64,000 nt of DNA from Hyphomicrobiales bacterium (lineage in GTDB: Bacteria; Pseudomonadota; Alphaproteobacteria; Rhizobiales; Rhizobiaceae): NCBI GenBank assembly GCA_900466945.1, contig UBNV01000013.1:62001-126000 (forward strand), written 5' to 3'. This document shows, piece by piece, positions 36,706 to 44,291 of this stretch. The notes beneath the pieces are model-generated. The model was not told the origin of the DNA, searched no databases, and saw only the letters and a program-made list of their open reading frames with translations. How positions within the stretch are numbered: position 1 is the first letter of the stretch; each line of letters begins with the position of its first letter. The translations under genes and the position numbers were made by a program.

Positions 36706-37602
36706 ATGAATGCCATGAAATCACGGGAGGCCGCACCGCTGGTGTCACTCACCGGCGCTGGTGTCTACCGAAACGGCCGCTGGCTCGTGCGCGGGGTCGA
36801 TTTCTCCGTTCGCCCCGGTGAGATCGTCACACTGATCGGCCCCAACGGGTCCGGCAAGTCGACGAGCGCCAAGATGGCGATCGGGGTGACCAAGGCCGAC
36901 GAGGGCAGGGTAGAGCGTAAGCCCGGCCTGCGCGTCGGTTACGTGCCCCAGCGCCTCTCTGTGGACTGGACCATGCCGCTGACGGTTCGCCGCCTGATGA
37001 CCCTGACGGCACCCTTGTCCGCCACTGAGGTGAATACGGCACTCGAAGCTGTCGGCATCGCCCATCTTGCCGGTGCAGAGGTCCAGCACCTGTCGGGGGG
37101 GGAATTCCAGCGGGCCCTGCTCGCCCGTGCCATGGCCCGCAAGCCCGACATTCTGGTTCTCGACGAACCCGTCCAGGGCGTTGATTTTTCCGGTGAGATC
37201 GCGCTCTACGACCTCATCACATCCATCCGCAACTCGACCGGCTGCGGCATTCTTCTGATCTCGCATGACCTGCATGTGGTGATGGCGGAAACCGATACGG
37301 TCATCTGTCTCAACGGCCATGTCTGCTGCCGGGGAACCCCGGCGGCGGTTAGCCAGAGCCCCGAATACATGCGGCTCTTCGGCGCCAAGGCGGCACAGAC
37401 GCTCGCGGTCTACAGCCACGACCACGATCACACGCACCTGCCCGATGGGCGTGTCCAGCACGCCGATGGCAGCGTGACCGATCACTGCCATCCCGAAGAC
37501 GGGCACCACCATCACGACCACCATGATCACCATGGCCACGAACACCATGATGGCCATGACCATGGGCACCACAAAAACCGGGAGCACGACCATGCTGGAT
37601 GA
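36706..37602 (+). CDS. znuC: Zinc ABC transporter ATP-binding protein ZnuC
   Basis: This 298-residue ATPase of zinc uptake has Walker A GPNGSGKST (45-53), a Q-loop near YVPQ (79-82), the signature HLSGGEFQRALLAR (128-141), Walker B ILVLDEP (149-155) and the switch His in LISHDLHVV (H187). After residue 236 comes a His/Asp-rich tail of about 60 residues with some two dozen His, longer than in E. coli ZnuC. The ATG at 36706 is preferred; a second ATG lies at 36715. An AGGAGGT stretch at 36673 is too far upstream to serve it, so the true start may need checking. It overlaps znuB. Confidence 0.94.
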   Translation: MNAMKSREAAPLVSLTGAGVYRNGRWLVRGVDFSVRPGEIVTLIGPNGSGKSTSAKMAIGVTKADEGRVERKPGLRVGYVPQRLSVDWTMPLTVRRLMTLTAPLSATEVNTALEAVGIAHLAGAEVQHLSGGEFQRALLARAMARKPDILVLDEPVQGVDFSGEIALYDLITSIRNSTGCGILLISHDLHVVMAETDTVICLNGHVCCRGTPAAVSQSPEYMRLFGAKAAQTLAVYSHDHDHTHLPDGRVQHADGSVTDHCHPEDGHHHHDHHDHHGHEHHDGHDHGHHKNREHDHAG

Positions 37603-38407
37603 CTTCTTCATCCGCGCCATGCTCGCCGGCATCGGCCTTGCTTTGACGACCGGCCCGCTCGGCTGTTTCGTCATCTGGCGGCGCATGGCCTATTTCGGCG
37701 ACACCATGGCCCATTCGGCCCTGCTCGGCGTCGCGCTGTCGCTCTTCTTCTCGCTGAACCTGATGGTCAGCGTCTTCGTCGTTGCGGCACTCGTCTCGCT
37801 GATCCTGATCGTTCTGCAGAAGCGCCAGGGTCTCTCGGCCGATGCCCTGCTCGGCATCCTCAGCCACGCGACATTGGCGATCGGCCTTGTCATGGTCGCC
37901 TTCATGACCTGGGTGCGCTTCGACCTGATCGCCTTCCTCTTCGGCGACATTCTGGCCGTTACGCCGACCGACGTCGCCATCGTCTGGATTGGTGGCTTGG
38001 TGGTGGTGGCGATCATTGCCTGGCTCTGGCGGCCGCTGCTGGCCGGGACCGTCAATGTCGAACTGGCTGAAGCCGAGGGCATGCAGCCCGAGCGTGCACG
38101 GCTGATCTTCATGCTCCTGATGGCTCTCGTGATCGCGATCGCGATGAAGATCGTCGGCATCATGCTGATCACCTCACTGCTGATCATTCCGGCTGCAGCG
38201 GCGCGCCGCTTCGCAACGACCCCGGAGGTCATGGCCGTGCTCGCCTCGGTGATAGGCGCCGTCGCCGTCGTCATGGGCCTCTTCGGCTCCTTGACCTACG
38301 ACACGCCATCAGGACCGTCGATCGTGGTTGCCGCGCTCCTGCTCTTCATCATCAGCCTGCTGCCCCGACCGGGTGCCAGGACAACCTACCTTCGCTCGAG
38401 GGGCTGA
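37592..38407 (+). CDS. znuB: Zinc ABC transporter permease ZnuB
   Basis: This 271-residue integral membrane permease of the ABC-3 family contains many hydrophobic segments, with LTTGPLGCFVIWRRMAYFGDTMAHSALLGVAL near the N-terminus and MKIVGIMLITSLLIIPAAAARRFA toward the C-terminus. The ATG at 37592 overlaps the end of znuC by 11 nt. The longer frame from 37523 is the out-of-frame shadow of the His tail. zur follows after 4 nt. Confidence 0.95.
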   Translation: MLDDFFIRAMLAGIGLALTTGPLGCFVIWRRMAYFGDTMAHSALLGVALSLFFSLNLMVSVFVVAALVSLILIVLQKRQGLSADALLGILSHATLAIGLVMVAFMTWVRFDLIAFLFGDILAVTPTDVAIVWIGGLVVVAIIAWLWRPLLAGTVNVELAEAEGMQPERARLIFMLLMALVIAIAMKIVGIMLITSLLIIPAAAARRFATTPEVMAVLASVIGAVAVVMGLFGSLTYDTPSGPSIVVAALLLFIISLLPRPGARTTYLRSRG

Positions 38408-38411
38408 ACCC

Positions 38412-38819
38412 ATGACCAAGACCGATCTCACGCGCAATCAGTCCCTCGTCTTCGACGCCCTCGTCGACAGCGACGGGCCGCTCTCGGCCTATACCCTGCT
38501 CGACCGTCTGCGCGAACACGGCTTCCGCGCACCGCTGCAGGTCTACCGGGCGCTCGACAAGCTGGTCGAATTCGGCATGGTCCATCGCTTGGAAAGCCTC
38601 AACGCCTTCGTCGCCTGTGCGCATCCTCATGACGGCTGCTCGGGACACGGCACTGTGGCCTTCATGATCTGCAACAAGTGCGGTCATGTGACCGAATTCC
38701 ACGACCACGACGTCGACCACCGGCTGGAGACCATCACCCGTGGCCGCAGCTTCAAGCCGGAAAAGACGACGATCGAGATCAGGGGATTTTGTGCGACCTG
38801 TGCTGAGATTGCTGCCTGA
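38412..38819 (+). CDS. zur: Zinc uptake regulator Zur (Fur family)
   Basis: This 135-residue Fur-family repressor has an N-terminal winged helix (about 1-75, with a recognition region around FRAPLQVYRALDKLVEFG). The dimerisation domain holds the structural zinc site CNKC (C87, C90) and CATC (C127, C130) and the regulatory His cluster TEFHDHDVDH. Its place in the znuCB operon and the three palindromes near its targets support Zur over Fur or Mur. It would be autoregulated through box 2. Confidence 0.93.
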   Translation: MTKTDLTRNQSLVFDALVDSDGPLSAYTLLDRLREHGFRAPLQVYRALDKLVEFGMVHRLESLNAFVACAHPHDGCSGHGTVAFMICNKCGHVTEFHDHDVDHRLETITRGRSFKPEKTTIEIRGFCATCAEIAA

Positions 38820-38829
38820 CGGCAGCAAT
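38808..38829. terminator. Hairpin between convergent zur and carbonic anhydrase genes
   Basis: An exact 9-bp stem, ATTGCTGCC (38808-38816) with 38821-38829, has a 4-nt loop TGAC that contains the zur stop codon. It sits in the 12-bp gap between convergent genes and has no T-run on either side. It could serve as a shared end structure for both mRNAs. Confidence 0.5.
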
Positions 38830-38831
38830 GC

Positions 38832-39359
38832 TCACAACGGGTGCAGGTCTGCCGCAAAGCGGCGCCAGTTGCGCACATAGTTTTCCGCCGACAGTCGGAG
38901 CCCCGCAACGGCCACCTCGTCGAGGGTGCGGACGACACGGGCGGGAGAGCCGACGATCAGGGAATTATCCGGGAAGGTCTTGCCTTCCGTGATCAGCGCA
39001 TTGGCGCCGACGAGGCAGTTATTGCCGATCCGAGCGCCGTTCAGCACGGTTGCGCCCATGCCGACCAGCGAGTTGTTGCCGATCGTGCAGCCATGAATGG
39101 TTGCGTGGTGCCCGATCGTGCAGCCATCGCCGATCGTGACGCCTTTGCCGGGATCGGTATGTACCATCACGCCGTCCTGGATGTTCGTACCGGCGCCTAT
39201 CACGATCGGATCGTTGTCACCACGCAGAACCGCGCCGAACCAGATACCGACATCTTCACCGAGCTGCACGTCACCGATGACCTGCGCACCGGGCGCGATC
39301 CAGTAAGTCCCGGCGGGCGGCAGTTTGGGGGTCTTGTCTCCCAGACGGTAGATCGGCAT
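38832..39359 (-). CDS. Gamma-carbonic anhydrase family protein
   Basis: This 175-residue left-handed beta-helix protein of the Cam/PaaY/YrdA group has zinc-binding histidines in GVMVHTDPG (H67) and TIGHHATIHGC (H84, H89), and the hexapeptide pattern throughout (VIGDVQLGEDVGIWFGAVLRGD). It may hydrate CO2, though many family members show no measured activity. The ATG at 39359 starts the family match; the longer frame from 39467 is antisense spill-over. It lies 16 bp downstream of the small hypothetical gene and may share its transcript. Confidence 0.92.
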   Translation of the reverse strand: MPIYRLGDKTPKLPPAGTYWIAPGAQVIGDVQLGEDVGIWFGAVLRGDNDPIVIGAGTNIQDGVMVHTDPGKGVTIGDGCTIGHHATIHGCTIGNNSLVGMGATVLNGARIGNNCLVGANALITEGKTFPDNSLIVGSPARVVRTLDEVAVAGLRLSAENYVRNWRRFAADLHPL

Positions 39360-39375
39360 CTGTCGACCGGTCTCG

Positions 39376-39648
39376 TCAGCGCAGGCGCATGATGACCGGG
39401 AAACGTCCGGCTTGAGACGAAACATGAAGGTGGATGCTGGCCTCGGGTTGGGAATAGCGCCATGCACGAGCGCCGTGAGAGAGCAGCAAACCGATCAGGT
39501 CTTTGGTCTTGGAACGCTTTTCACGCAGGCCGAGATCGGCCAGGCGATAGGCGGCTTCGTGCAGCGGGTGCAGGACGCCACTCGCTGGCGACAGGCCGCT
39601 ATTGTCCTGCCCTTCGACAGGCTGATGTCTGAAGTCGTTCGTTGCCAT
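39376..39648 (-). CDS. Conserved-looking hypothetical protein
   Basis: This 90-residue protein starts MATNDFRHQPVEGQDNSGL with GAGGAATACGG before its ATG. No signal peptide or membrane segment is seen; the middle (LHEAAYRLADLGLREKRSKTKDLIGLLLSHGARAW) would form amphipathic helices and the end is strand-like. It lies between the D,D-carboxypeptidase (47 bp upstream) and the carbonic anhydrase (16 bp downstream), all on the minus strand. I cannot assign a function. An opposite-strand frame (39412-39690) lacks a ribosome site and is taken as the shadow. Confidence 0.65.
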   Translation of the reverse strand: MATNDFRHQPVEGQDNSGLSPASGVLHPLHEAAYRLADLGLREKRSKTKDLIGLLLSHGARAWRYSQPEASIHLHVSSQAGRFPVIMRLR

Positions 39649-39695
39649 TCCGTATTCCTCGTAAACAGTACAAGTCGAGGTTTCGGGTGACCGTG

Positions 39696-41186
39696 TTACT
39701 GGGCGGCGGCCCAGCAACCGATTCCCTTTTTCTTCAAGGCATTGCAGGCATTGACCGCGTCTTTCTGCTCATGGAAACCACCGAACCGCGCGCGGTAGAT
39801 CTGTTTGGCGCCGTCGCCATAGGCAACGGTGAACGGGGTGGCGGAACGCAATACCTTTCCGCCCTTGTCCTGCGCGTTGCGCAAGAGATCCATCGCGAGT
39901 TCCTTGTCCGGAGACGTTCCGATCTGCACGACCCAGCCGGAGCTCGGCGTGGTGGATGCGGTGGTCACGCTGTCGACATCAGGCGGCGTAGCAGAGGCGG
40001 CAGCCACAGACTCCGTCGCGGCAACCGGAGCGACCGCAGCGCCGGAATCGGGCATGTAGGCGGGAGCCGGCTGCGGAACCGGGACGCCAGCGCCGGTCGT
40101 TGCGGCCGGAGCCACCGGGCGCATGGTCTCGAGCGCTGCACTGGCTGCATTAGCCGAGGACGAGGCGGCATAGGCCTGGGCCGAGACGCCGGTATAGCGG
40201 ACACCCGGCATCGGACCCGTCTGCGGAAGGTTTGGCACGTCGCCTGCGCTCACGGCAGCAGTCGCCTGGGACGGAGCAACAGAAGTGTCGATTTTCGCGA
40301 TCACATTGCTGCCGCCGCGGGTGCTGGAGGCTGCCGGAAGGTAGCGCTGGACCAGGCTGGTCATCTGGGCGTTGCGGCGGGCGCCGGAGGTAGCGCCGAG
40401 AACGACGGCGACGATCGAGCGTCCGCCGAGCTCCGCGGAGGTCGCAAGGTTATAGCCAGCCGCACGGGTATATCCCGTTTTGATTCCGTCGACGCCGCGG
40501 ACCTGGCCGAGCAGACGATTGTGATTGCCGATGGTCTGTTTGCCGAAGCGGAAGCTGCGGGTGGAGAAATAGCCGTAATACTGGGGGAAATGCTGGCGAA
40601 GGGCGATGCTGAGACGGGCCTGGTCACGCGCCGTTGTCATCTGCGCCGTGTTCGGCAGGCCATGAGCATTGCGATAGGTCGTCTTCGTCATTCCCAGATT
40701 GCGTGCCTTGGCGGTCATCATCTGCGCGAAGCGCTGCTCCGAGCCGCCGATATACTCAGCAAGCGCTGTTGCCACGTCGTTGGCCGAACGGGTCACCAGC
40801 GACAGGATGGCTTGCTCGACCGTAATGCTGCGCCCTTTGCCGACGCCGAGTTTGGAAGGGGGCTCCTTCGCGGCATTGGCGGAGAAGGGCACCTTGCTGC
40901 TGAGCGAGATCCGGCCGGCTTCGAGCGCTTCGAAGACCATGTAGAGGGTCATCATCTTGGTCAACGAGGCGGGATACCGCAAGCTGTCGGCATTTTCACC
41001 GTACAGGACCTTGCCCGTCTTGGCGTCGATCACGATCCCGGCATACTTGGGATTGGCATGGGCCACGCTGGAGACGGCGACCGTTGTCACGATGACCGCA
41101 ACTGCTGCGACGACGAACCGACGAAAGGCGGCGGCGAAGTTGAAGCTTCCCAGAACTTTGTGCACCACGATACTCTTTAATCTCAT
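39696..41186 (-). CDS. D-alanyl-D-alanine carboxypeptidase with SPOR domain
   Basis: This 496-residue periplasmic penicillin-binding protein has an N-terminal signal/anchor (hydrophobic about 24-43). The S11 peptidase domain shows the three active-site motifs: SLTK (S74-K77), SAN (S134-N136) and KTG (K236-G238). A long Ala/Ser/Pro/Val linker (about 290-415) leads to a C-terminal SPOR domain (about 418-496, WVVQIGTSPDKELAMDLLRNA...), which binds denuded glycan at division sites. It trims pentapeptides in peptidoglycan. The ATG at 41186 is used; a TTG at 41213 is a possible alternative. Confidence 0.92.
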   Translation of the reverse strand: MRLKSIVVHKVLGSFNFAAAFRRFVVAAVAVIVTTVAVSSVAHANPKYAGIVIDAKTGKVLYGENADSLRYPASLTKMMTLYMVFEALEAGRISLSSKVPFSANAAKEPPSKLGVGKGRSITVEQAILSLVTRSANDVATALAEYIGGSEQRFAQMMTAKARNLGMTKTTYRNAHGLPNTAQMTTARDQARLSIALRQHFPQYYGYFSTRSFRFGKQTIGNHNRLLGQVRGVDGIKTGYTRAAGYNLATSAELGGRSIVAVVLGATSGARRNAQMTSLVQRYLPAASSTRGGSNVIAKIDTSVAPSQATAAVSAGDVPNLPQTGPMPGVRYTGVSAQAYAASSSANAASAALETMRPVAPAATTGAGVPVPQPAPAYMPDSGAAVAPVAATESVAAASATPPDVDSVTTASTTPSSGWVVQIGTSPDKELAMDLLRNAQDKGGKVLRSATPFTVAYGDGAKQIYRARFGGFHEQKDAVNACNALKKKGIGCWAAAQ

Positions 41187-41260
41187 AATTGACGACCGGA
41201 CGCTCTCCCCCAATCGCGACCATCTTGATCGACCCTACGGAATGAGCCTTACCAAGAGGT

Positions 41261-42148
41261 TTATGATGAACGGGTGGTTGACGCTTTCGGTGGATTTTTA
41301 AGCGTCACGGGAGCAGAAGCCGCGCGACTGCGGTCCTCGACATAATCACGCACGGCGATGTCTATCGCCTGCCAGTCTTGGAGCAGCCGGCTCGAGAAGC
41401 GATAGAGAACGGTTAGGTCCTCGCCGACATGGATATCGCGCTGGCAATCGCTGCTTCCGGTGCTCTCGGGCATGTCTGACAATATGCAACGGATGGCATA
41501 GGCTTCTCCCCCCGGTAATGTGCCGGTGAGGAGGCTTTCACCCTCGTATCCAGGTGCGCTCCGAAAGTGGTGGATGGTGAGCCCGGCGGGTCCGGCCGTC
41601 GAGCCCGGCTCGAGCAGGTGCCTGTAGATCGGCTCTACCCGCCCGGACATGTCTCGCGACATCGTGCTCTGAGACATCTGCAGGAAGATCAGCGAATGCG
41701 AAAGGCTGAGATCGTCGAACCGGCGACGCTGCGCGACCGAATAACCGGTGAGCTCCGGCCAGAGAAGGTAGAGATCGACGCGCTCCGCGCTTCCGGATTG
41801 GCGCTGCGGTTCGAAGCGGATCGTGTTCGCGGTCAGGGAAAGCCGATCGCGCCCAATGGTGATGTCGAGGATCTCGCTGTCTTCGGTATGGCCCGCGAGG
41901 GAGAGGCGCTCACCATAGGCGCGACCGAACCAGCTGATCGCAACCGAAGCGGCCGCGAGGATCAGAACGGAAAGCGTGACGACGACCAGAAAGCGCGTCG
42001 AAATCAGCGGCGCATGTTCGTCCTCTGCTTCCATTCCGCTTGTCCCGGCTTGCATGTCGGCTCCATCGCTAGGCGGAGCCCCATTTGTCGGGGATCTCGC
42101 CGCTGACAAGACTTCGGCGAGTATGGTTAATTTGCGGTTAAGTGGCAT
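41261..42148 (-). CDS. Membrane-anchored protein of unknown function
   Basis: This 295-residue protein has a polar N-terminus (1-50), one membrane segment (FLVVVTLSVLILAAASVAISWF, about 53-74) and an extracytoplasmic domain of about 220 residues. The domain contains VDLYLLWPELTGYS, FLQMSQSTMSRDMSGRVEPIYRHLL and two Cys in CILSDMPESTGSSDCQRDI that could form a disulfide. I recall similar uncharacterised proteins in rhizobia but no named domain. It lies between the carboxypeptidase and the LapG-type protease, with a terminator separating it from the latter. Confidence 0.75.
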   Translation of the reverse strand: MPLNRKLTILAEVLSAARSPTNGAPPSDGADMQAGTSGMEAEDEHAPLISTRFLVVVTLSVLILAAASVAISWFGRAYGERLSLAGHTEDSEILDITIGRDRLSLTANTIRFEPQRQSGSAERVDLYLLWPELTGYSVAQRRRFDDLSLSHSLIFLQMSQSTMSRDMSGRVEPIYRHLLEPGSTAGPAGLTIHHFRSAPGYEGESLLTGTLPGGEAYAIRCILSDMPESTGSSDCQRDIHVGEDLTVLYRFSSRLLQDWQAIDIAVRDYVEDRSRAASAPVTLKNPPKASTTRSS

Positions 42149-42165
42149 ATGCCCGGGCCAGCATC

Positions 42166-42206
42166 AGGCAAAAAGAGAGCCGGTCCCGGTTGGACGGGAC
42201 CGGCTC
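42166..42206 (-). terminator. Terminator after LapG-type protease gene
   Basis: A perfect 12-bp stem, GAGCCGGTCCCG (42177-42188) with 42195-42206, has a 6-nt loop. On the minus strand it is followed by TCTCTTTTTGCC. It closes the protease gene that ends at 42274. Confidence 0.85.
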
Positions 42207-42273
42207 ATTGGCTCCGGTCGGGGGACGGGTAGGCGGGGACAGACCGGGCCAGAAAAGTTGAGCGGCGTGGCCT

Positions 42274-42882
42274 TTACTGGGACACGCTGCCGACAGCGCC
42301 TGCACGCCCATCCTGGAGCTTCACCCAGCGGCTGGGTTGGCTGGAGGACTGACGCTTCAGGTAGGTGTATTCGGTCTCGGACCACAGCAGCACCTTGTTG
42401 CGCATGTTGTCGAGAATGAAGTCGCCGTGATCCGTGCGGATGGTCAGGACCGCATGGCCCTCTCCGTTCGGCTGCAGCACAACGGTCAGCAGAAGATCAG
42501 CGGGGTCAACGCCGCGGTCAATCAGCATCTTGCGCTTGAGCAGGGCGAAATCTTCGCAGTCTCCGACGCTCCGCGGATAGGTCCAGCGTTCCTCCACGCC
42601 GTAGATCTCCATGTCGGTGAGCGGTGTGATCGAGCTGTTGACGGTGTAATTCACCTCAAGAATGCTCTTCCACAGTGTCTCGGTCAGCTGCATCGGGCCA
42701 TTGTCGGCCTGGTTTCCTGCGCATTCGCCGGCATAGGTCTGGCAGAATTCATAATGGCCAATGGGCGGATTTGCCTTGCCCACGACCTGCATGTTGGCCG
42801 GCATTGCCGAGACCTGAACGGCCAATGCGCCAGCGATGGCGACGGCCAGAGTTCCAATACCCAGAGTTTTCTTTGTTGTCAT
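42274..42882 (-). CDS. Transglutaminase-like cysteine peptidase (BTLCP / LapG type)
   Basis: This 202-residue secreted protein has a signal peptide ending near residue 26 (VSA). The catalytic triad is that of the bacterial transglutaminase-like cysteine peptidases: C109 in RSVGDCEDFALLKRKML, H143 in GEGHAVLTI and D158 in FILDNM. LapG, the best-known member, cleaves a biofilm adhesin under c-di-GMP control via LapD. No LapD gene is visible here, but a PilZ gene lies 480 bp upstream. The ATG at 42882 follows CAGGAGACAACCA. Confidence 0.88.
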   Translation of the reverse strand: MTTKKTLGIGTLAVAIAGALAVQVSAMPANMQVVGKANPPIGHYEFCQTYAGECAGNQADNGPMQLTETLWKSILEVNYTVNSSITPLTDMEIYGVEERWTYPRSVGDCEDFALLKRKMLIDRGVDPADLLLTVVLQPNGEGHAVLTIRTDHGDFILDNMRNKVLLWSETEYTYLKRQSSSQPSRWVKLQDGRAGAVGSVSQ

Positions 42883-43365
42883 TGGTTGTCTCCTGGTGAT
42901 GGAGAAAGCAATGACAGAGAAAATTTGATGCGCCGCCAAGAATAGAGATAAGATAAGCGACAAAATAGTCGAAAATGAAAATCTATATTGAGATATATTT
43001 GATTTTTATTTGATTATCTTTTTCGGAAAATTCGCGTCAATTTCAATTCAAATTCGAACAATTCCACCGCTACAGGGCAGGGAAGTTCGAGGAAAATGTA
43101 ACAAATACAATGGCATATTTTTCGAGATGCCTGTGGCGCCAGCGGCTGTACGGATGTTCTGCCGGGACCTGTGGGGACGAAGAATAGCGAGGCGTGTTGA
43201 GTGAGTCTGCCGGCTGTAGCAGTCGGCATGGCTTGTGGCCGTGTGGAGGGTCGAATTTTTTTCAGGAATTTTTTGTGCCGCTCTGGCACGCATCTGGGCG
43301 CAGGACATGAAAAAGGCGCCTCGCATGTCTTGCGGGCGCCTGAATTCGGGTTGGTTTGACCTGGC
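42883..43365. other. AT-rich intergenic region without recognised gene
   Basis: This 483-bp gap is the longest in the window. Its left part (about 42940-43070) is strikingly AT-rich with runs such as TTTGATTTTTATTTGATTATC, unlike the rest, and probably holds the leftward promoter of the protease gene. The right part carries the PilZ-gene terminator (43306-43341) and a small hairpin GTGCC-GCTCT-GGCAC at 43275-43289. No reading frame has a credible ribosome site or family match. Confidence 0.6.
43306..43341 (-). terminator. Terminator after PilZ gene
   Basis: An 11-bp stem with one bulge (AGGCGCC and CGCA, 43314-43325, pairing with 43331-43341) is followed on the minus strand by TTTTCATGTC. 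It sits 25 bp past the PilZ stop. Confidence 0.65.
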
Positions 43366-43980
43366 CTAGAGGAATTCCGTCAGCGCTTCCCGTGACTGCA
43401 GCGACAGGAACTCGATCGCCACGCCTTCCATGAAGTGACGCACGACGCGTCCGCGCATGTTGCCGAGGCGGACGGCGGTCCCGATCGGCGGGCGGATGTC
43501 GATGTCGACGGCCGCACCCGAAAGCGAAAGGTCCATGAGGCGGCATGGATAGACCTTGCCATCTTCGAGCGTGAGTTCGGTTCTGGTTTGGCGTGGTGTG
43601 AGACGATCGTGGCGACGGTCTTCCGGCAGGCCCAATTCATGTTTGTTGGCGATCCAGGTCAGCTGCGCTGCGAGTTTTTCGCGCTTGCGGACGGTCGCAT
43701 TGATCGTGATGACGAAGCCGTCCTCGGTCAACTTAACCACCGTGCCCTCGATGCGGCCGAGGTGATCGATATAGGCAACGATGCGCTCGTTCGGGCGCGG
43801 CATGCCGGCACAGGCAAAGCGAACGTCGCCCGGCGACATGTCGACGACCTTGCAGACATACTCTTCGTACGTGGCGAGCATGAGCCTGCCCTGCAGGCTG
43901 ACGGCGACGCGCTGAAAGGCACGTTGCTGTCCCGGCGAGGCGATCGTGGAGCTCTGGCTTGCCTGCGGCGAGTACATCAT
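43366..43980 (-). CDS. PilZ domain protein (two PilZ-like domains)
   Basis: This 204-residue cytoplasmic protein appears to hold two PilZ-type beta-barrels. The first (about 20-105) starts QRVAVSLQGRLML and has DMSPGDVRF. The second (about 118-204) has RRHDRLTPRQTRTELTL, a RxxxR-like motif, and DLSLSGAAVDI, the [D/N]xSxxG motif. Only the second keeps the c-di-GMP-binding residues well; the first has DMSPGD, missing the final Gly. It probably senses c-di-GMP in control of motility, cellulose or adhesion. Two ATGs are adjacent at 43980 and 43977. Confidence 0.88.
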   Translation of the reverse strand: MMYSPQASQSSTIASPGQQRAFQRVAVSLQGRLMLATYEEYVCKVVDMSPGDVRFACAGMPRPNERIVAYIDHLGRIEGTVVKLTEDGFVITINATVRKREKLAAQLTWIANKHELGLPEDRRHDRLTPRQTRTELTLEDGKVYPCRLMDLSLSGAAVDIDIRPPIGTAVRLGNMRGRVVRHFMEGVAIEFLSLQSREALTEFL

Positions 43981-44129
43981 GAGAAATCTGTTCGTTCCTT
44001 TGTTCCTCGACAGTAGTGGGTGAGCCGTTAATATTGTGTTTGCTCTCTGCCTCGCCTTTTCACGACGGAACGCAATTCGCGCCCCGGTTAAGGTTAAGAA
44101 GTCCTTTCATTTGTTTCATTGGAAGAAAG

Positions 44130-44146
44130 CTGGCATCACGATTGCA
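44130..44146 (+). promoter_or_regulatory. Sigma-54 (RpoN) promoter signature
   Basis: CTGGCATCACGATTGCA matches the YTGGCAY-N5-TTGCW consensus with the exact GG-N10-GC spacing (GG at 44132-44133, GC at 44144-44145). The predicted start point is near 44157. It lies in the intergenic region between the PilZ gene and the rhomboid gene, facing the latter. Such exact matches are rare by chance. Confidence 0.65.
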
Positions 44147-44156
44147 GCACACGCGA

Positions 44157-44244
44157 AGGCAAGCCTTCGGCACCACCTCCAGTCGGCGCAACGATCTGCC
44201 TCGCGCCTGCAAGGCCACTCGGTTTTCCGAGCGGCCTTTTTTTT
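44157..44244 (+). ncRNA. Candidate sigma-54-dependent small RNA
   Basis: An RNA of about 88 nt is predicted from the sigma-54 start near 44157 to the T-run of the terminator at 44211-44245. It would begin at or inside the short palindrome CGAAGGC-AA-GCCTTCG (44154-44169). A C-rich single-stranded middle follows, including ACCACCTCC, complementary to a GGAGGT ribosome site, then the terminator hairpin. This architecture is that of trans-acting small RNAs. The alternative is a leader with a terminator (attenuator) ahead of the rhomboid gene at 44292. I did not recognise a named rhizobial sRNA family. Confidence 0.5.
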
Positions 44245-44245
44245 A
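44211..44245 (+). terminator. Strong Rho-independent terminator
   Basis: A 12-bp stem with one mismatch (44211-44222 with 44227-44238) and the loop TTTT is followed by TTTTTT. It lies upstream of the rhomboid gene with no protein gene before it on the same strand, so it must end a non-coding transcript or act as an attenuator. Confidence 0.85.
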
Positions 44246-44291
44246 TCGGCTGCCTGCATTACCTCATGAAACAGAGAAACAGGAGCGCCAC

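Noticed and set aside
39412-39690. A plus-strand frame of 92 codons overlapping the small minus-strand gene at 39376-39648
   Set aside because: No ribosome site and no promoter context; the minus-strand frame has GAGGA before its ATG and fits the operon spacing.
39642-41180. A 512-codon Gly/Arg-rich plus-strand frame opposite the D,D-carboxypeptidase
   Set aside because: The composition reflects the Ala/Pro/Ser linker read backwards; the carboxypeptidase has all three active-site motifs.
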